NCBI RefSeq assembly: GCF_038096175.1
Contig: NZ_CP151099.1
Location: 126,501 to 190,500, forward strand
Direction of reading: 5' to 3'
Source of the DNA: Nostoc sp. UHCC 0302
GTDB lineage: Bacteria; Cyanobacteriota; Cyanobacteriia; Cyanobacteriales; Nostocaceae
DNA length: 64,000 bases
Shown: positions 27,821 through 39,122 of the stretch, one piece after another
Layout of the letters: every line of letters starts with the position of its first letter
Position numbering within the stretch: the stretch's first letter is position 1
Made by a program: the position numbers and the translations under genes
The notes under the pieces: model-generated
What the model saw: the letters and a program-made list of their open reading frames with translations, nothing else
Told to the model about the DNA's origin: nothing
The model's database searches: none

Positions 27821-29656
27821 CTATTTTACACTTTTAAACCATTCAGTAATACCCTGAGCGATCGCTTTTGCAATTTTCTTTTGTTCTTCGGGGTTAACTA
27901 CCTGTTCAAATTCATCAGGATTGCTCATAAAACCTAATTCCAGCAACACCGATGGCGCATCTGCTGGACGTGTCAGCGCTAAATTATCCCAAAATACACC
28001 ATAAGAAGGTCTGCCGATTTTTTTAACGACATAGTTCTGTAAAAACACCGCTAAACCATGTGCTTGGGGCTGATACCAAAAAGCAGCAAATCCCTTGGTT
28101 TTTTCAGCATCACCATCATCAGGTAAAGAGTTATGATGAATCGAAAGAGCGATCGCAGGTTGTTCTCTACTAATAATTTTTTGACGTTCTACTAAAGAAA
28201 CCTCTTTATCATCCTCTCTCGTCATCACCACAGTTGCGCCTCGCTTCACCAACTCGTCACGCAGTGACTTAGATACTACCAAATTCACATCTTTTTCTAA
28301 GTATCCAGTTGGGCCGCTAGCACCAGATTCTTTACCGCCATGCCCTGGATCAAGTAAAATCTTGATACCAGCTAAAGGCTTGTGTTTGTTGTGGCTAATT
28401 GTCGGCGGATGACGCAAAGCTAAAACCAGGGACGTACCGTTGTATCTCAGCTTATATCCCCACTGTTGAGCTTTTTTGAGGTTAAAGGTGTATTGCACCT
28501 GACCAGGGGCTACTTGCTGCCAATCTAGGCGAGAAATTAGGGGGTTATCATCTAGACGAATAATGTCTGTTTGGGCAGTAGTATTGTAGAGAGTCAGGAT
28601 AAAATTGTTACTGCCTTGTTGCACACTTACAGGTACGGGAACCTGCAAAGGAAAAACTATCTCCGTTGCACCAGGAACTTGACGATATCCAACACTACGA
28701 ATTACAGTCTGTGGTGGAATCGCACCTGGAAGAATGCGAGTCTCCTTGCTATTAATCCAAGCGCCATAGTCTAGGCGCAACCACTCACCTTCCCTACCTG
28801 TAACTGTGGCGCGTGTTCCTTGAGGTAGTGGTGTCAGTCGAGAATTATCGGTACTTGCGCCAGTGCGAGCCACACCTGACTCTGCTATCACCTCAGCAAC
28901 TGGCAACTGTGCGGGCGAGAGGATTTCTATTTTACCAGATCCTAATTGAGTTATATTCTTGCCGTTGAGTGTTAGTTGAAATTCTGGTTTACCCAAATCT
29001 ACAGTTTTACCGGAATTCGGAACAACAGCACCGGAAATGATATTGTTACCGTAAATTAGAGAACTCTCAATTGGGGAACCAAGCTGTTGAATTGTAGTGC
29101 AACCTTCGTACTTGACTGCGATAGACTGGGCAGTAGTAGGCTGATTTCGTCCTGTGAGAGCTGCCAAATTACTTGGCAGTTGCGCCTGTTGGGGTTGAGC
29201 CGAAAGGACAACAGTTTGATTAGCCAGGGTGACGGAAACACTGGCGTTAGGGGGTGCTAACGCGCTAAAGCAAATTAGTTCCCCCGGTAGTCTGGCAATG
29301 TCAGCAGCGGGAGTGAGAGAATCTTTGGCAAAGGCTAACCCCTGGGGTAGTTCAGGCTGGGTGGCAAGCCTTGTTACCTTAATCTGAAGTTCTTGATTGC
29401 GGTTACGCACACTAAAAACATTCTCTCCCAACTGTAAAGGGAAGCTTGGAGCAAAATGACCAGCCTTGCTGCGGTTAATTGGCTTACCATTGATTAAAAC
29501 TTGCCCATCGGGTGGTGCAGTACCAAGAAAGAAGATGTTTTCCGCACTGGTTTGGTAATTAGTTCCGGGAAAAACTACTAAAAGAGATGGCTTTGCCAAT
29601 GCTACGGAGGAAGTGACAATACAGCCTAATATTACTAATCCTAAAAGGTTTTTCAC
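27821..29656 (-). CDS. N-acetylmuramoyl-L-alanine amidase (Amidase_3 with SH3 and AMIN-like domains)
   Basis: Cell-wall hydrolase that cleaves between muramic acid and the stem peptide; about 611 residues from the GTG at 29656, chosen because it opens a signal peptide (MKNLLGLVILGCIVTSSVALA). A start at 29698 would add 14 unlikely residues. After the signal comes a beta domain (VVFPGTNYQTSAENIFFLG), an SH3-like segment (TREGEWLR type: VTGREGEWLRLDYGAWINS), an AMIN-like region (VPGATEIVFPLQVPVPVSV), then the Zn amidase: LDPGHGGKESGASG, EKDVNL, MTREDDKEVSL, SIHHNSLPDDG, ...VLLELGFMSNPDE. It is divergent from pyrG with only about 85 bp between. It differs in domain layout from the septal-junction AmiC pair. 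Confidence 0.92.
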   Translation of the reverse strand: MKNLLGLVILGCIVTSSVALAKPSLLVVFPGTNYQTSAENIFFLGTAPPDGQVLINGKPINRSKAGHFAPSFPLQLGENVFSVRNRNQELQIKVTRLATQPELPQGLAFAKDSLTPAADIARLPGELICFSALAPPNASVSVTLANQTVVLSAQPQQAQLPSNLAALTGRNQPTTAQSIAVKYEGCTTIQQLGSPIESSLIYGNNIISGAVVPNSGKTVDLGKPEFQLTLNGKNITQLGSGKIEILSPAQLPVAEVIAESGVARTGASTDNSRLTPLPQGTRATVTGREGEWLRLDYGAWINSKETRILPGAIPPQTVIRSVGYRQVPGATEIVFPLQVPVPVSVQQGSNNFILTLYNTTAQTDIIRLDDNPLISRLDWQQVAPGQVQYTFNLKKAQQWGYKLRYNGTSLVLALRHPPTISHNKHKPLAGIKILLDPGHGGKESGASGPTGYLEKDVNLVVSKSLRDELVKRGATVVMTREDDKEVSLVERQKIISREQPAIALSIHHNSLPDDGDAEKTKGFAAFWYQPQAHGLAVFLQNYVVKKIGRPSYGVFWDNLALTRPADAPSVLLELGFMSNPDEFEQVVNPEEQKKIAKAIAQGITEWFKSVK

Positions 29657-29717
29657 AGCAGAATCACAGAAGATTTCACCACAGTTACTGTGGCACAATG
29701 ACGGGATGTATTTTTAG

Positions 29718-31379
<1,662 letters not shown>

Positions 31380-31435
31380 AAATTCAAAATTAGTTTTTTT
31401 GAATTTTGAATAGACGTGCAGCAACATTGACTTAG

Positions 31436-31467
31436 GACTTGAGCAGATTTTGACATACAGGGTGACA
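31436..31467. repeat. decayed copy of the following gene's 5' end
   Basis: GGACTTGAGCAGATTTTGACATACAGGGTGA (split here as GGACTTGAGCAGAT and ACATACAGGGTGA) aligns with GGACTTGAGGAGATGTTGTGACGTACTGGGTGA at 31483-31515, which spans the ribosome-binding site, start codon and first codons of the next gene, with small gaps. The two lie 49 bp apart. It looks like a relic of an extra upstream repeat unit. Confidence 0.6.
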
Positions 31468-31499
31468 TCATTCATAAATTTTGGACTTGAGGAGATGTT

Positions 31500-31922
31500 G
31501 TGACGTACTGGGTGAAAATCCTTTACGAGAGGAAAGAATATGTAGTAAATTTGGAGCGCGTTCATGCTTTTTGTTATGAAGGGAACGGCAGGGTAACTTT
31601 TTGGTTGCCCGATAGTGCTATCCCAATAGTTATTAATCCGCAAAGTAACTTAGAAGACTACCAGAAAGTTCTTGACTATCTAGGATGCGTTACAGGCTTG
31701 GAATTAGATCATGCTTATTGGGTGAAAATAGTTTATGAGAAAAATGAATATTTAATCAATCTCACCTGCATCAATTCTTTTTGTCAGGAACCAAATGGCA
31801 GAATAACATTTTGGTTGCCAGATGGTACTATTCCCATCATCATCAATCCTGTGAGTAATCCCGAATCATATCAGAAAGTTGTGCAATTCGTTGAGAAAGC
31901 AACAGGATATTCCTTATCATGA
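31500..31922 (+). CDS. two-unit duplicated small protein of unknown function
   Basis: 140 residues made of two homologous units of about 65 residues: unit 1 at about 4-68 (YWVKILYERKEYVVNLERV...) and unit 2 at about 73-137 (YWVKIVYEKNEYLINLTCI...). Shared anchors in both are NGR(V/I)TFWLPD, (I/A)IPI(V/I)INP and YQKV. The start is GTG at 31500 with GAGGAG 8 bases upstream. No signal peptide or membrane helix. I do not recognise the family; the beta-rich look with conserved Trp/Tyr suggests a small binding fold. It stands alone downstream of pyrG. Confidence 0.75.
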   Translation: MTYWVKILYERKEYVVNLERVHAFCYEGNGRVTFWLPDSAIPIVINPQSNLEDYQKVLDYLGCVTGLELDHAYWVKIVYEKNEYLINLTCINSFCQEPNGRITFWLPDGTIPIIINPVSNPESYQKVVQFVEKATGYSLS

Positions 31923-31997
31923 AATTCCTATTTATTATGAATGTATAGCAGGAGACATAGTTGATAACAGAATATTCTGCAAAGATAAATATATTTA

Positions 31998-32178
31998 TAT
32001 AGCAATCTTATAAATAGCGAGCATCCCAATTTGGAAAATATAGGGAAGAGAATAGCAATCTCAGGAGTTGACTCCGAACATACTTTTCTTTGGTATAAAT
32101 GAAAATCGCCAAGCTCATATTCCTGGCTTATTAGAGAAGTCGGGTATCTTGTTGTTTACAAATGATTTAGGATTGCTA
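31998..32178. repeat. MITE-like element, TATAGCAATC / GATTGCTA ends
   Basis: About 180 bp bounded by TAGCAATC and GATTGCTA, containing the AGTCGGGTATCTTGT hairpin half (32130-32150). The right half resembles 27665-27743: both have CCTGGCTTATT or CCCGGCTTATT, GGG(T/A)ATCTTGTT and TAGGATTGCTA. It is non-coding. Confidence 0.6.
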
Positions 32179-32350
32179 CAGTGTCCGGTGTACACGTTCT
32201 ATTTTGGACAGTCTACTACGCTACAAACCCCATTCTGACGTTGATAGTCGCGCCACTCAAGAGTTATTGTGAAGAGTTATCAATTGCTAAATACGTCCAT
32301 CTTGGCCCAATGCCAAATTAGGGATATTGTCGCCACTGCTGCCAAAAAAG

Positions 32351-32377
32351 CATCGAGGGTCAAGTTAACCCTCGATG
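32351..32377 (-). terminator. intrinsic terminator of the methyltransferase gene
   Basis: Perfect 10-bp stem CATCGAGGGT / ACCCTCGATG with a 7-base loop. On the minus strand it is followed at once by CTTTTTTGG, a classical Rho-independent terminator, 184 bp after the methyltransferase stop. Confidence 0.8.
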
Positions 32378-32560
32378 GTTATCACAACCAACTTTTCAAA
32401 TATCTTCTAAGAAGTGCGATCGCCTCATGCCCGTGTGGTTGGCGAAAACTCTGTAACTATTCTTTTAACTACATCCCACTAACCTTACTCATCCATTATT
32501 TTCTCCCATTTATGCTGACAATAGCCGCAAAAACCATCAAAACACTGTTCTGACAGTTGT

Positions 32561-33136
32561 TCATGAAGCGATCGCCAATGCACAAAAATCGCGATCCGTC
32601 TCCACTATGCACGCTTGAGTGAAACCAGCAGTCGTAAGTATCTGAGTCAATCCAGTACTTGATTGCCCTGAGTAAGAAGTAAAACCAAGTGCTATTCGAC
32701 TACCAACCTTCATAACTCGCCGCACTTCCCGCAGCCCAACTACGGCATCTGGCCAGACTTGCATAGAGTTAACCGCCAGCACTTTATCGAATTTGTTGTC
32801 TTCAAAGGGCAAACTTTCCACCGAACCTCGCCGTAAATCAACCAGACCCATCTCAATCTCCGCCATGTTTCTAGCTGTAGCTTGCTCAACCATTTCTTGA
32901 GAGTAATCGATGCCTGCGATATATCCTGTTGATGCTAAAGAGGATAAACGCTGAATACCCACTCCTGAGCCGAATCCAACTTCCAACACTTGGTCATTCG
33001 GCTGAATATCGAGTAGGTCGATCACCGAATAGGTAAACGCTTGGTTCATGGATGCCATAATTATGCCACCCAACCTACCTAGCATACCCTTCGGGCTACC
33101 AAACATCTGCATGAATATACTGTCTACAATGCTCAT
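32561..33136 (-). CDS. class I SAM-dependent methyltransferase
   Basis: Methyltransferase of 191 residues with the Methyltransf_11 layout. Motif I is VLEVGFGSGVGIQRLSSL, then the acidic residue in IAGIDYSQEMVEQA, motif II VDLRRGSVESLPFEDNKFDKVLAVNSMQVWPD, and LREVRRVMKVGSRIALGF. The substrate is unknown; the sequence type resembles small UbiE-like proteins but lacks features that would define quinone methylation. A strong terminator follows. It starts at the ATG at 33136, with a 720-bp spacer upstream. Confidence 0.88.
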   Translation of the reverse strand: MSIVDSIFMQMFGSPKGMLGRLGGIIMASMNQAFTYSVIDLLDIQPNDQVLEVGFGSGVGIQRLSSLASTGYIAGIDYSQEMVEQATARNMAEIEMGLVDLRRGSVESLPFEDNKFDKVLAVNSMQVWPDAVVGLREVRRVMKVGSRIALGFTSYSGQSSTGLTQILTTAGFTQACIVETDRDFCALAIAS

Positions 33137-33859
33137 CAGTGTTAATCGCCTCCCTACTGTGATGCCTCTATGCTATCTAGTATTGAGTTTTTAACACATT
33201 GTCATTCTGCCTAAAACTACAAACACAACCACAGTCACAAACATTACAAAAGTTACTACGGATTTATAACTAAGTAAAAAGGAACCAATAAGTTTGTATA
33301 TTTCTTGTCATGCTTAAACTTTGAAACCATTTCAGCTTTTATAGGATCGTATGGGGAGCAAAAGCCCAAATCCTGTAAAGAAATAGCTAATACCAGAGAA
33401 AGCTGCTATTCCTATCCCTATTGCAATATTTGCACGGATATCATCCCAGTCAATATTTTTTAACATCTAGTTATTATTTAATTACAAGTATATTTAATCA
33501 CATACATATTCCTTTGTCTACTGTCTTAGACATTGAACCACCCTCCTGGAGTAATCGCCAAAACGCACACTATGACAAACCCCGAAAACCTTAGTGATCG
33601 CCGAAGTGGGGAAATTGTTCATTAAGGCTGTAATTGGATTACAGTAATAGTTTCAGCAATGTATATCTGGGGTGATATTTTGTCAATTTGAGCGCGTAAC
33701 CGCCTCAAACCATAATTTGTCGTCACCAGTAGGTTGAGCGTTTAATAATGCTTATTTAGTTATAGTGGCTGGAACGTTTGTGATACCGTGCAATGATCAG
33801 TAATTATGATGTGCTGCTTCCCCGATCGCCTTCAGGAGGCGCTTGCTGTAATAATAAAT
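33137..33859. other. long spacer with a possible small membrane ORF
   Basis: 723 bp between the methyltransferase and the DHH/CBS/nucleotidyltransferase gene. Apart from the 44-codon frame at 33332-33466 (separate entry) I see no gene, RNA or clear repeat. Confidence 0.45.
33332..33466 (-). CDS. possible 44-residue membrane peptide
   Basis: Small open frame starting MLKNIDWDDIRANIAIGIGI, with one hydrophobic helix (ANIAIGIGIAAFSGISYFFTGFGL is its core region, about 13-36) and ending LLLPIRSYKS. The charged N-terminus followed by a single helix with GxGxxA/GxxY spacing looks like a small membrane peptide of the kind common in thylakoids. There is no good ribosome-binding site and I do not recognise it, so it could be chance. 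Confidence 0.3.
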   Translation of the reverse strand: MLKNIDWDDIRANIAIGIGIAAFSGISYFFTGFGLLLPIRSYKS

Positions 33860-36610
33860 CTATCCAAATGTAGGATAATTTTGTGCTAAAAATTCTTCAG
33901 CCTCAGCCTTATCTTTAATTACTCCATCCAAAGTAGCAGCAAGTAAATTATTTAGTATTTCTCGATACTGCGGCCCAGGTTTGTAACCCAGTTTCTTTAA
34001 ATCATTACCATTCAATAGGGGTTGCACATTCGCCCACACAGTTAAATATTGCCAAATCTGCCGCCTCAGCGTAGACGCGTAACCGCTTGCTGTTAGACAT
34101 CGCGGAATTTGCACAGCAATTAAAATCAGCGTATGTAAATCATATTTTCGCAGCAACTGTACTACCTGACTCGGACGTTTAAAAGTAGGTAATAACGTCA
34201 TAACCTCAGTTTGTACTTCAGCCAAGTTCATCAATCTGTCAATGCTATCCTCCTGCAATTGGAGGTTCTTTGCTACTTTTGCCCGATATGTTGGTGCTAA
34301 ATGGGCGATTAACGCTTCTAAGCGCATTTGCCAGTGGATAAGAGTTTGCTGGGAGTCAAATCGCCGCAAGCAGCGTTCTAGCAAACGTAATTGCCGCAAA
34401 AGTTCCTCATCTAACTTCAGACTAGGATGAATACATTGCAAAGCTCCCAAGTTGTCGAGTAACTGCAAAGCTTGTTTCCAGTAGGGAGCTTCTAGAATAT
34501 GTTTCAATTCTGTTTTTAGCCTAGTTTGCAGGGCAGGAGTTTTGCTATTTTCTTGAATAGTGCGATCGTAAACGCCGCTGTTAATGGCATAACGAATATA
34601 CTCTTCTGTTCGCGGTTCAATTTGAAATCCAAAGCGCACCGCAAAGCGCACGCCACGATAAATGCGGGTGGGATCTTCGATAAAGCTGTTAGCGTGTAAA
34701 ACCCGAATTTGTTGAGCTTGTAAATCTAGTAAGCCGCCGAAAAAATCGAGTAGGGGAACCCTAATACCAGCACGAGGGGAAGTAAGCCGCAACGCCATTG
34801 CATTAATGGTAAAATCTCGACGATACAAGTCTTGACGAATCGAACTCGCCTCAACTTCTGGATTCGCTGCTGGATAAGGATAAAATTCTGTTCTAGCCGT
34901 GGCAATATCCACCCATAAAGAATCCAATTCTGGGTCTTTGTGCCACAGCAAAGCAGCAGTTTGAAAAGCCCCATGAATTTCTAAACGAGCAGTAGGGTAA
35001 AGTTGCTGTAGTGCTTTTGCCAGTTCCACACCAGCACCAACATCTGCTGCTTTGTGAAAGCCATCAACTACGAGATCAATATCTTTAATCATCAAGCTGG
35101 TTGCTGCTTTGTCAGCTAACAGTAAGTCTCTCACCGCACCTCCAACAAGATAAAGATGCCAACCTCGTTTTTCAGCCTCTTGGGATGCTTTGATAAGCAA
35201 TTGCCACAGTTGAGGAGCAAGTTTATTTTCTAATTGGGAAAGATTAATATTACTTTCTCCCCCTCTTCCCCTCTCGCTCTCTTCCCCTCTTTCCTCTTCA
35301 TCCCTTTCTTGATGTAATTCCCGCAATACATCGGTGCGCGTAACAATGCCGACTAACTGCTCGTTCTCCAATACTGGTAAGCGCCCAATATCGTATGTCA
35401 CCATCAACGCCTCAATTTGTGGCAGCGTCGTATCTGGTGTAATCGTTTTTAGATTCATTGTCATGTAGCCTTTCACTGGTGCATGACTAAACCCGTGGTG
35501 CAAAGCGATATCAATATCCCGACGCGAAATAATCCCTACTAGTTGCCTTTGGGTATCGACTACAGATAAACCAGAGTGTCCATAGCGCAATAAAATGCGT
35601 TGTGCTTCCTCAATGGTGGTTTCAGGAAGAATAGTACGGACAGGAGAGGACATCAAATCCCTAGCTGTAGGAGGATGAGGAACAGTGGCTTTTAAGCCGT
35701 CTAGGAGTTGTTGTAAGATTGCTGCTGAGTCTACTTTACGGAGATTCAACGATGCTGCTTGCGAATGACCACCACCACCCAGCGGTTGGAATAACAAGTT
35801 AAGATTTGTCCTGGGAATTTGCGATCGCCCAATTATTGTTAAGCGTGAGTCACCTTCACCCAAGGGATACTCATTAGCCAACAGTATCGCATCAATTTCG
35901 GTTAATTCCACAAGTTGCGAAGCTAGACTGGATAACCCTGGGACAAAACTATCTGTTTCTAAATTAACCCAAGCAATAGTATATCCACGTAGACAAACAT
36001 ATTCTAAGCTTTCCAAAGCTTGAGTTAATAGCTGCTGCAATTGCGGAGACAAACCGGGATCGCGGTATGTGGAAATTACCGTTAAACTGGCTCCTTGCTG
36101 CATCAACCAAGCCAATGCTAAAGCATCTCGTGGTGTAGCTTGGTCATACGTCAGCGAGCCAGTGTCAACATGGATACCCAAAGCCATCACTGTTGCTTCG
36201 GCAGAAGTGAGGGAAATTTGCTGTTGTTGCAACTGCTCTACGATTAGAGTTGTAGCTGCTCCCACTGAGGAAATATGCGATCGCGTAGCCGGAATATCCT
36301 GTGCTTGCCCGATGTGATGGTCATAAACTATGATTTCTTTTATCTGGGGTAAATCTAACCACTCCGCAGCTTTACCCAAGCGATCGCGCTGTTGCGTATC
36401 CACCACAGTTAGGGAACGAATTGACTCAGGATTGACCGAACGCCGTTCAATCAGCGGATATTCATCCCGATGCAATGCCAAAAAATCCCGTACAGGAGGA
36501 TGAGATCCACCAGTTAGGACAATCTTGCTTCCCGGTAGTAGCCGCGTTAGCCCTACCGCTGCTCCTAGAGCATCAAAATCAGCTGTCGTGTGGCAAAGAA
36601 TTAAGTCCAT
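33860..36610 (-). CDS. DHH phosphoesterase-CBS-tRNA nucleotidyltransferase fusion
   Basis: 916-residue multidomain protein. Residues 1-310 form a DHH/DHHA1 phosphoesterase ([47 protein letters not shown]). Residues about 315-430 hold two CBS domains ([43 protein letters not shown]). After a charged low-complexity insert ([17 protein letters not shown]) comes a class II nucleotidyltransferase head ([63 protein letters not shown]) and an RNA-binding C-terminus. Proteins of this architecture act as A- or CC-adding tRNA enzymes in bacteria with split CCA synthesis; the exact specificity is not readable here. Confidence 0.93.
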   Translation of the reverse strand: MDLILCHTTADFDALGAAVGLTRLLPGSKIVLTGGSHPPVRDFLALHRDEYPLIERRSVNPESIRSLTVVDTQQRDRLGKAAEWLDLPQIKEIIVYDHHIGQAQDIPATRSHISSVGAATTLIVEQLQQQQISLTSAEATVMALGIHVDTGSLTYDQATPRDALALAWLMQQGASLTVISTYRDPGLSPQLQQLLTQALESLEYVCLRGYTIAWVNLETDSFVPGLSSLASQLVELTEIDAILLANEYPLGEGDSRLTIIGRSQIPRTNLNLLFQPLGGGGHSQAASLNLRKVDSAAILQQLLDGLKATVPHPPTARDLMSSPVRTILPETTIEEAQRILLRYGHSGLSVVDTQRQLVGIISRRDIDIALHHGFSHAPVKGYMTMNLKTITPDTTLPQIEALMVTYDIGRLPVLENEQLVGIVTRTDVLRELHQERDEEERGEESERGRGGESNINLSQLENKLAPQLWQLLIKASQEAEKRGWHLYLVGGAVRDLLLADKAATSLMIKDIDLVVDGFHKAADVGAGVELAKALQQLYPTARLEIHGAFQTAALLWHKDPELDSLWVDIATARTEFYPYPAANPEVEASSIRQDLYRRDFTINAMALRLTSPRAGIRVPLLDFFGGLLDLQAQQIRVLHANSFIEDPTRIYRGVRFAVRFGFQIEPRTEEYIRYAINSGVYDRTIQENSKTPALQTRLKTELKHILEAPYWKQALQLLDNLGALQCIHPSLKLDEELLRQLRLLERCLRRFDSQQTLIHWQMRLEALIAHLAPTYRAKVAKNLQLQEDSIDRLMNLAEVQTEVMTLLPTFKRPSQVVQLLRKYDLHTLILIAVQIPRCLTASGYASTLRRQIWQYLTVWANVQPLLNGNDLKKLGYKPGPQYREILNNLLAATLDGVIKDKAEAEEFLAQNYPTFG

Positions 36611-36804
36611 AATTTAAGAGCCAAGAGTAGAGACGCAATTAGTTGCGTCTGTCAAGATTCGCACTTTAGACTGTTGACTTTAGACTTTAGACTTTTGACT
36701 AAAATGTAGCAATTTCTGCTAGCGTAAAAATAAGGAAAAACAGTCGGTGTCGACCCTTTAGGATATTCTATCTTTAGTATTTCGCTGTTTTGGGAGAAGC
36801 AAAA

Positions 36805-36993
36805 ATGACCATAATATTCCAATTCGCTTTATTAGCTCTAGTTCTGCTGTCTTTTGTTCTAGTTGTCGGCGTCCCTGTTGCTTACGCTACTCCCCAAAAT
36901 TGGGGTGAATCTAAAAAACTGCTCTGGGTTGGTTCTGGCGTCTGGATTGGTTTAGTATTTTTAGTTGGTCTGTTAAACTTTTTTGTCGTCTAG
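36805..36993 (+). CDS. psbZ: PsbZ, photosystem II protein Z (Ycf9)
   Basis: 62-residue photosystem II core subunit with two membrane helices ([20 protein letters not shown] and [19 protein letters not shown]) joined by the conserved loop [15 protein letters not shown]; both ends of PsbZ are typical. The start is the ATG at 36805, preceded by GGGAGAAG at a proper distance; a frame start five codons earlier is not needed. It helps stabilise PSII supercomplexes and the antenna contact. ribH follows on the same strand, an arrangement common in cyanobacteria. Confidence 0.97.
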   Translation: MTIIFQFALLALVLLSFVLVVGVPVAYATPQNWGESKKLLWVGSGVWIGLVFLVGLLNFFVV

Positions 36994-37156
36994 ACGACGG
37001 CTTCGCCCTAGCGCAAGCACATAATATAAAACTCTAGATGGGCAGAAGAGCTAAGGTTAAAGGCTCGTTCCTTTTTCCTGAATATGCTTTCCTGCCCTTC
37101 TAAATTTAAAGAAGAAATGTATATTGGCAAGAAGTAAACTTGTTTAAGAGGCATTC

Positions 37157-37735
37157 ATGGCAGTTTTCGAGGGAAGTTTTACTCAAACAGAACCTTTGCG
37201 GTTTGCAGTGGTGATTGGTCGCTTCAATGACCTAGTTAGCGTTAAGCTCCTAGAGGGGTGTCAAGATTGCTTAAAACGTCACGGCGTAGATACTAACCCT
37301 AATGGTTCTCAAGTGGACTATGTTTGGGTTCCGGGAAGCTTTGAAGTTCCTGTGGTGGCTCACCAGTTGGCACTTTCTCATCGCTATGATGCTGTAATTT
37401 GCCTGGGTGCAGTCATTAGAGGGCAAACACCTCATTTTGATGTCGTCTCTTCTGAAGTAGCTAAGGGCGTTGCTGCTGCTGGTTTTCAGACAGGTGTACC
37501 CGTGATTTTTGGCATTTTGACAGCGGACACCATGCAACAAGCCTTAGAACGGGCAGGCATTAAAAGCAATCATGGCTGGGATTATGCCATGAGCGCTCTA
37601 GAAATGGCAAGCCTCATGCGGCAATTGCGTTCTAACTTGGCAGAGCCATATTCTCGTAATACCCAGTCTCTACCAGCATCTTTTCACAGTGCCAGTATAG
37701 GCAACCTAGTTCAGGAGCCAGAAGAACTAGGATAA
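37157..37735 (+). CDS. ribH: RibH, 6,7-dimethyl-8-ribityllumazine synthase
   Basis: Penultimate enzyme of riboflavin synthesis; 192 residues, with about 30 extra C-terminal residues compared with the compact bacterial enzyme (after QLRSNL). Substrate-site blocks: [70 protein letters not shown], and the catalytic histidine in GQTPHFD. The stop codon lies inside a 36-bp direct repeat, so the last codons (ELG) may derive from that duplication. It follows psbZ by 163 bp. Confidence 0.97.
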   Translation: MAVFEGSFTQTEPLRFAVVIGRFNDLVSVKLLEGCQDCLKRHGVDTNPNGSQVDYVWVPGSFEVPVVAHQLALSHRYDAVICLGAVIRGQTPHFDVVSSEVAKGVAAAGFQTGVPVIFGILTADTMQQALERAGIKSNHGWDYAMSALEMASLMRQLRSNLAEPYSRNTQSLPASFHSASIGNLVQEPEELG

Positions 37736-37805
37736 AAGAGTTATGAGTGCTGAGTGCTGAGTGCTGAGTTAGGATAAAAGAGTTATGAGTGCTGAGTGCT
37801 GAGTG
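37728..37805. repeat. 36-bp direct repeat spanning the ribH stop
   Basis: TAGGATAAAAGAGTTATGAG... occurs at 37728-37763 and again at 37770-37805 (36 identical bases, period 42), each with GAGTGCTGAGTGCT units. The first copy contains the ribH stop codon. It is a local duplication of a GAGTGCT low-complexity tract. Confidence 0.85.
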
Positions 37806-37906
37806 TCAAGAGTAGAGACGTTTCAAACAGCGCGTCTCTACAAGAGTCAAGGGTCAAAAGTTATTCTCCACTCCCCACTCACCTACTCAGCACTAACAAA
37901 AAAGGG

Positions 37907-37938
37907 TTGACAAACAGAGAGAAATTTGAGAATATAAT
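37907..37938 (+). promoter_or_regulatory. promoter of tRNA-Gly
   Basis: TTGACA (37907-37912) and TATAAT (37933-37938). Both hexamers are consensus but 20 bases apart. The -10 ends 15 bases before the tRNA 5' end. Confidence 0.6.
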
Positions 37939-37953
37939 ATTTACGTGGAAATT

Positions 37954-38025
37954 GCGGGTATAGCTCAGTGGTAGAGCGTCACCTTGCCAAGGTGAATGTC
38001 GCGCGTTCGAATCGCGTTACCCGCT
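37954..38025 (+). tRNA. tRNA-Gly (anticodon GCC)
   Basis: Complete cloverleaf by eye. Acceptor stem GCGGGTA / TACCCGC with discriminator T, D-arm GCTCAGTGGTAGAGC, anticodon arm ACCTT-GCC-AAGGT (32-38 loop TTGCCAA), T-arm CGCGC-GTTCGAATC-GCG. CCA is not encoded. It reads GGC and GGU. Confidence 0.97.
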
Positions 38026-38710
38026 TTAAAAAATGTTAAGTAATGCCTTTAAAGTAAAGGTTATCTTTACCAAAAGACTTATTAGGCGCAGTCCAGACGT
38101 TTGGTGTGTGGTGTACTACACTGGATGAAAGGCGTCTGGTTAAATTAGGAGTATTGTAAGGTGCAACACGTCTTTTGGCGGTGAAGTTAGCCTAAATTGA
38201 TTTAGAGGAAAGATTTACACATTGGCTGAGGTTTGGACTCTCCTCGCTCTTAACATACGCCTGTGATTAGTAAAAAACAACAAGTAGAAATGCTCGAAAA
38301 CACTCCTGTTGCTTGTAGATATAGGTTTTCCAAACAGGTTGTTTTAGGAGTTGCCGCCACGTAAACTTAAAATCGTATCAGATATGTCAACACAGTAAAG
38401 ACCTGTTAAAAGCAAATGCATTACTTTTGAAGCCACAGATGAAAAGAAGTAAATTCTTAAACAAGACTGCCAGCTACAGCAAAGGACAACAGATAGATAT
38501 TCTCTGGTCAGATAACCTCATCCCCAGATGGGAATCGCAACAGCCTGAGTTGGCTTCATCTGCCTTTCGGCATCATGGCAGTGTTTGCCTCGCCTGACAA
38601 CTATCTATATTAAAAGTTTTGATAAAAGGGAAACTAGCTCTTAAGGCATTTCCTAGCAGATCATAATTCTCGAAGTTTGTGAAAAACCCGCTCAAGTTAT
38701 TAGAACGCTT
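38026..38710. other. 685-bp gene-free, hairpin-containing region
   Basis: No protein frame is supported between tRNA-Gly and the zinc-ribbon protein gene. Palindromes seen: CCAGACG (38093-38099) with CGTCTGG (38133-38139), enclosing GTGTACTACAC; and the hairpin TCTGCC-TTTC-GGCA near 38568-38583 within an imperfect CTGCCA/TGGCAG pair. It could carry a small RNA or a leader of the downstream operon. None of the standard RNAs I know (tmRNA, RNase P RNA, SRP RNA, Yfr1) matches. Confidence 0.35.
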
Positions 38711-39118
38711 GTGCAATCTCAAAAACCTGAAAAAATAGACTTTAATACGGAATATCCTTGTCCTTGCCGTCGCAAAGGACGGTTAATTCCGATTACGTTG
38801 ACAGAAGCATTTGGTTGCGATCGCTGTCAGCAAATATTTGTACTCGAAGATAATGGTTATGTCCTGGAACAACTTTCGACAACTTACCCATACAAGCGGG
38901 CCTGGCGCTGGACGGGAAATAGTTGGCACGTTGTTCATCCTAAATTAGGAGAAAGCTATCTACCGATAGCGCTGGGCATTATTTTCGTGCTAGTGATTAT
39001 ATGGCTGCCATTAGCACTGCGATTGGCAAATGGTTCGAGCATTATTGCTTGGGCAATGGTGGCGGTGCTGTTGGCAATTCTGCCAGCACTAATGGTCTGG
39101 CTTACCTACAGACGTTAA
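38711..39118 (+). CDS. zinc-ribbon membrane protein upstream of proA
   Basis: 135 residues, unknown function. The N-terminal soluble part has a paired-cysteine knuckle (CPCRRKG ... GCDRCQQIF), typical of a small zinc ribbon, then WRWTGNSWHVVHPK. The second half has two membrane helices (LPIALGIIFVLVIIWLPLAL and IIAWAMVAVLLAILPALMVW) with a short basic end. It starts at a GTG (VQSQKPEKIDF). Four bases separate it from the ProA-family gene, so the two are co-transcribed. I know of no function for this cyanobacterial protein. Confidence 0.82.
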   Translation: MQSQKPEKIDFNTEYPCPCRRKGRLIPITLTEAFGCDRCQQIFVLEDNGYVLEQLSTTYPYKRAWRWTGNSWHVVHPKLGESYLPIALGIIFVLVIIWLPLALRLANGSSIIAWAMVAVLLAILPALMVWLTYRR

Positions 39119-39122
39119 CTCA

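Noticed and set aside
32269-32553. 94-codon plus-strand frame MKSYQLLNTSILAQ
   Set aside because: It runs antisense through the strong terminator of the methyltransferase gene, has no recognisable domain and a poor start context.
38026-38710. tmRNA, RNase P RNA or SRP RNA
   Set aside because: None of the hallmark sequences of these RNAs is present.
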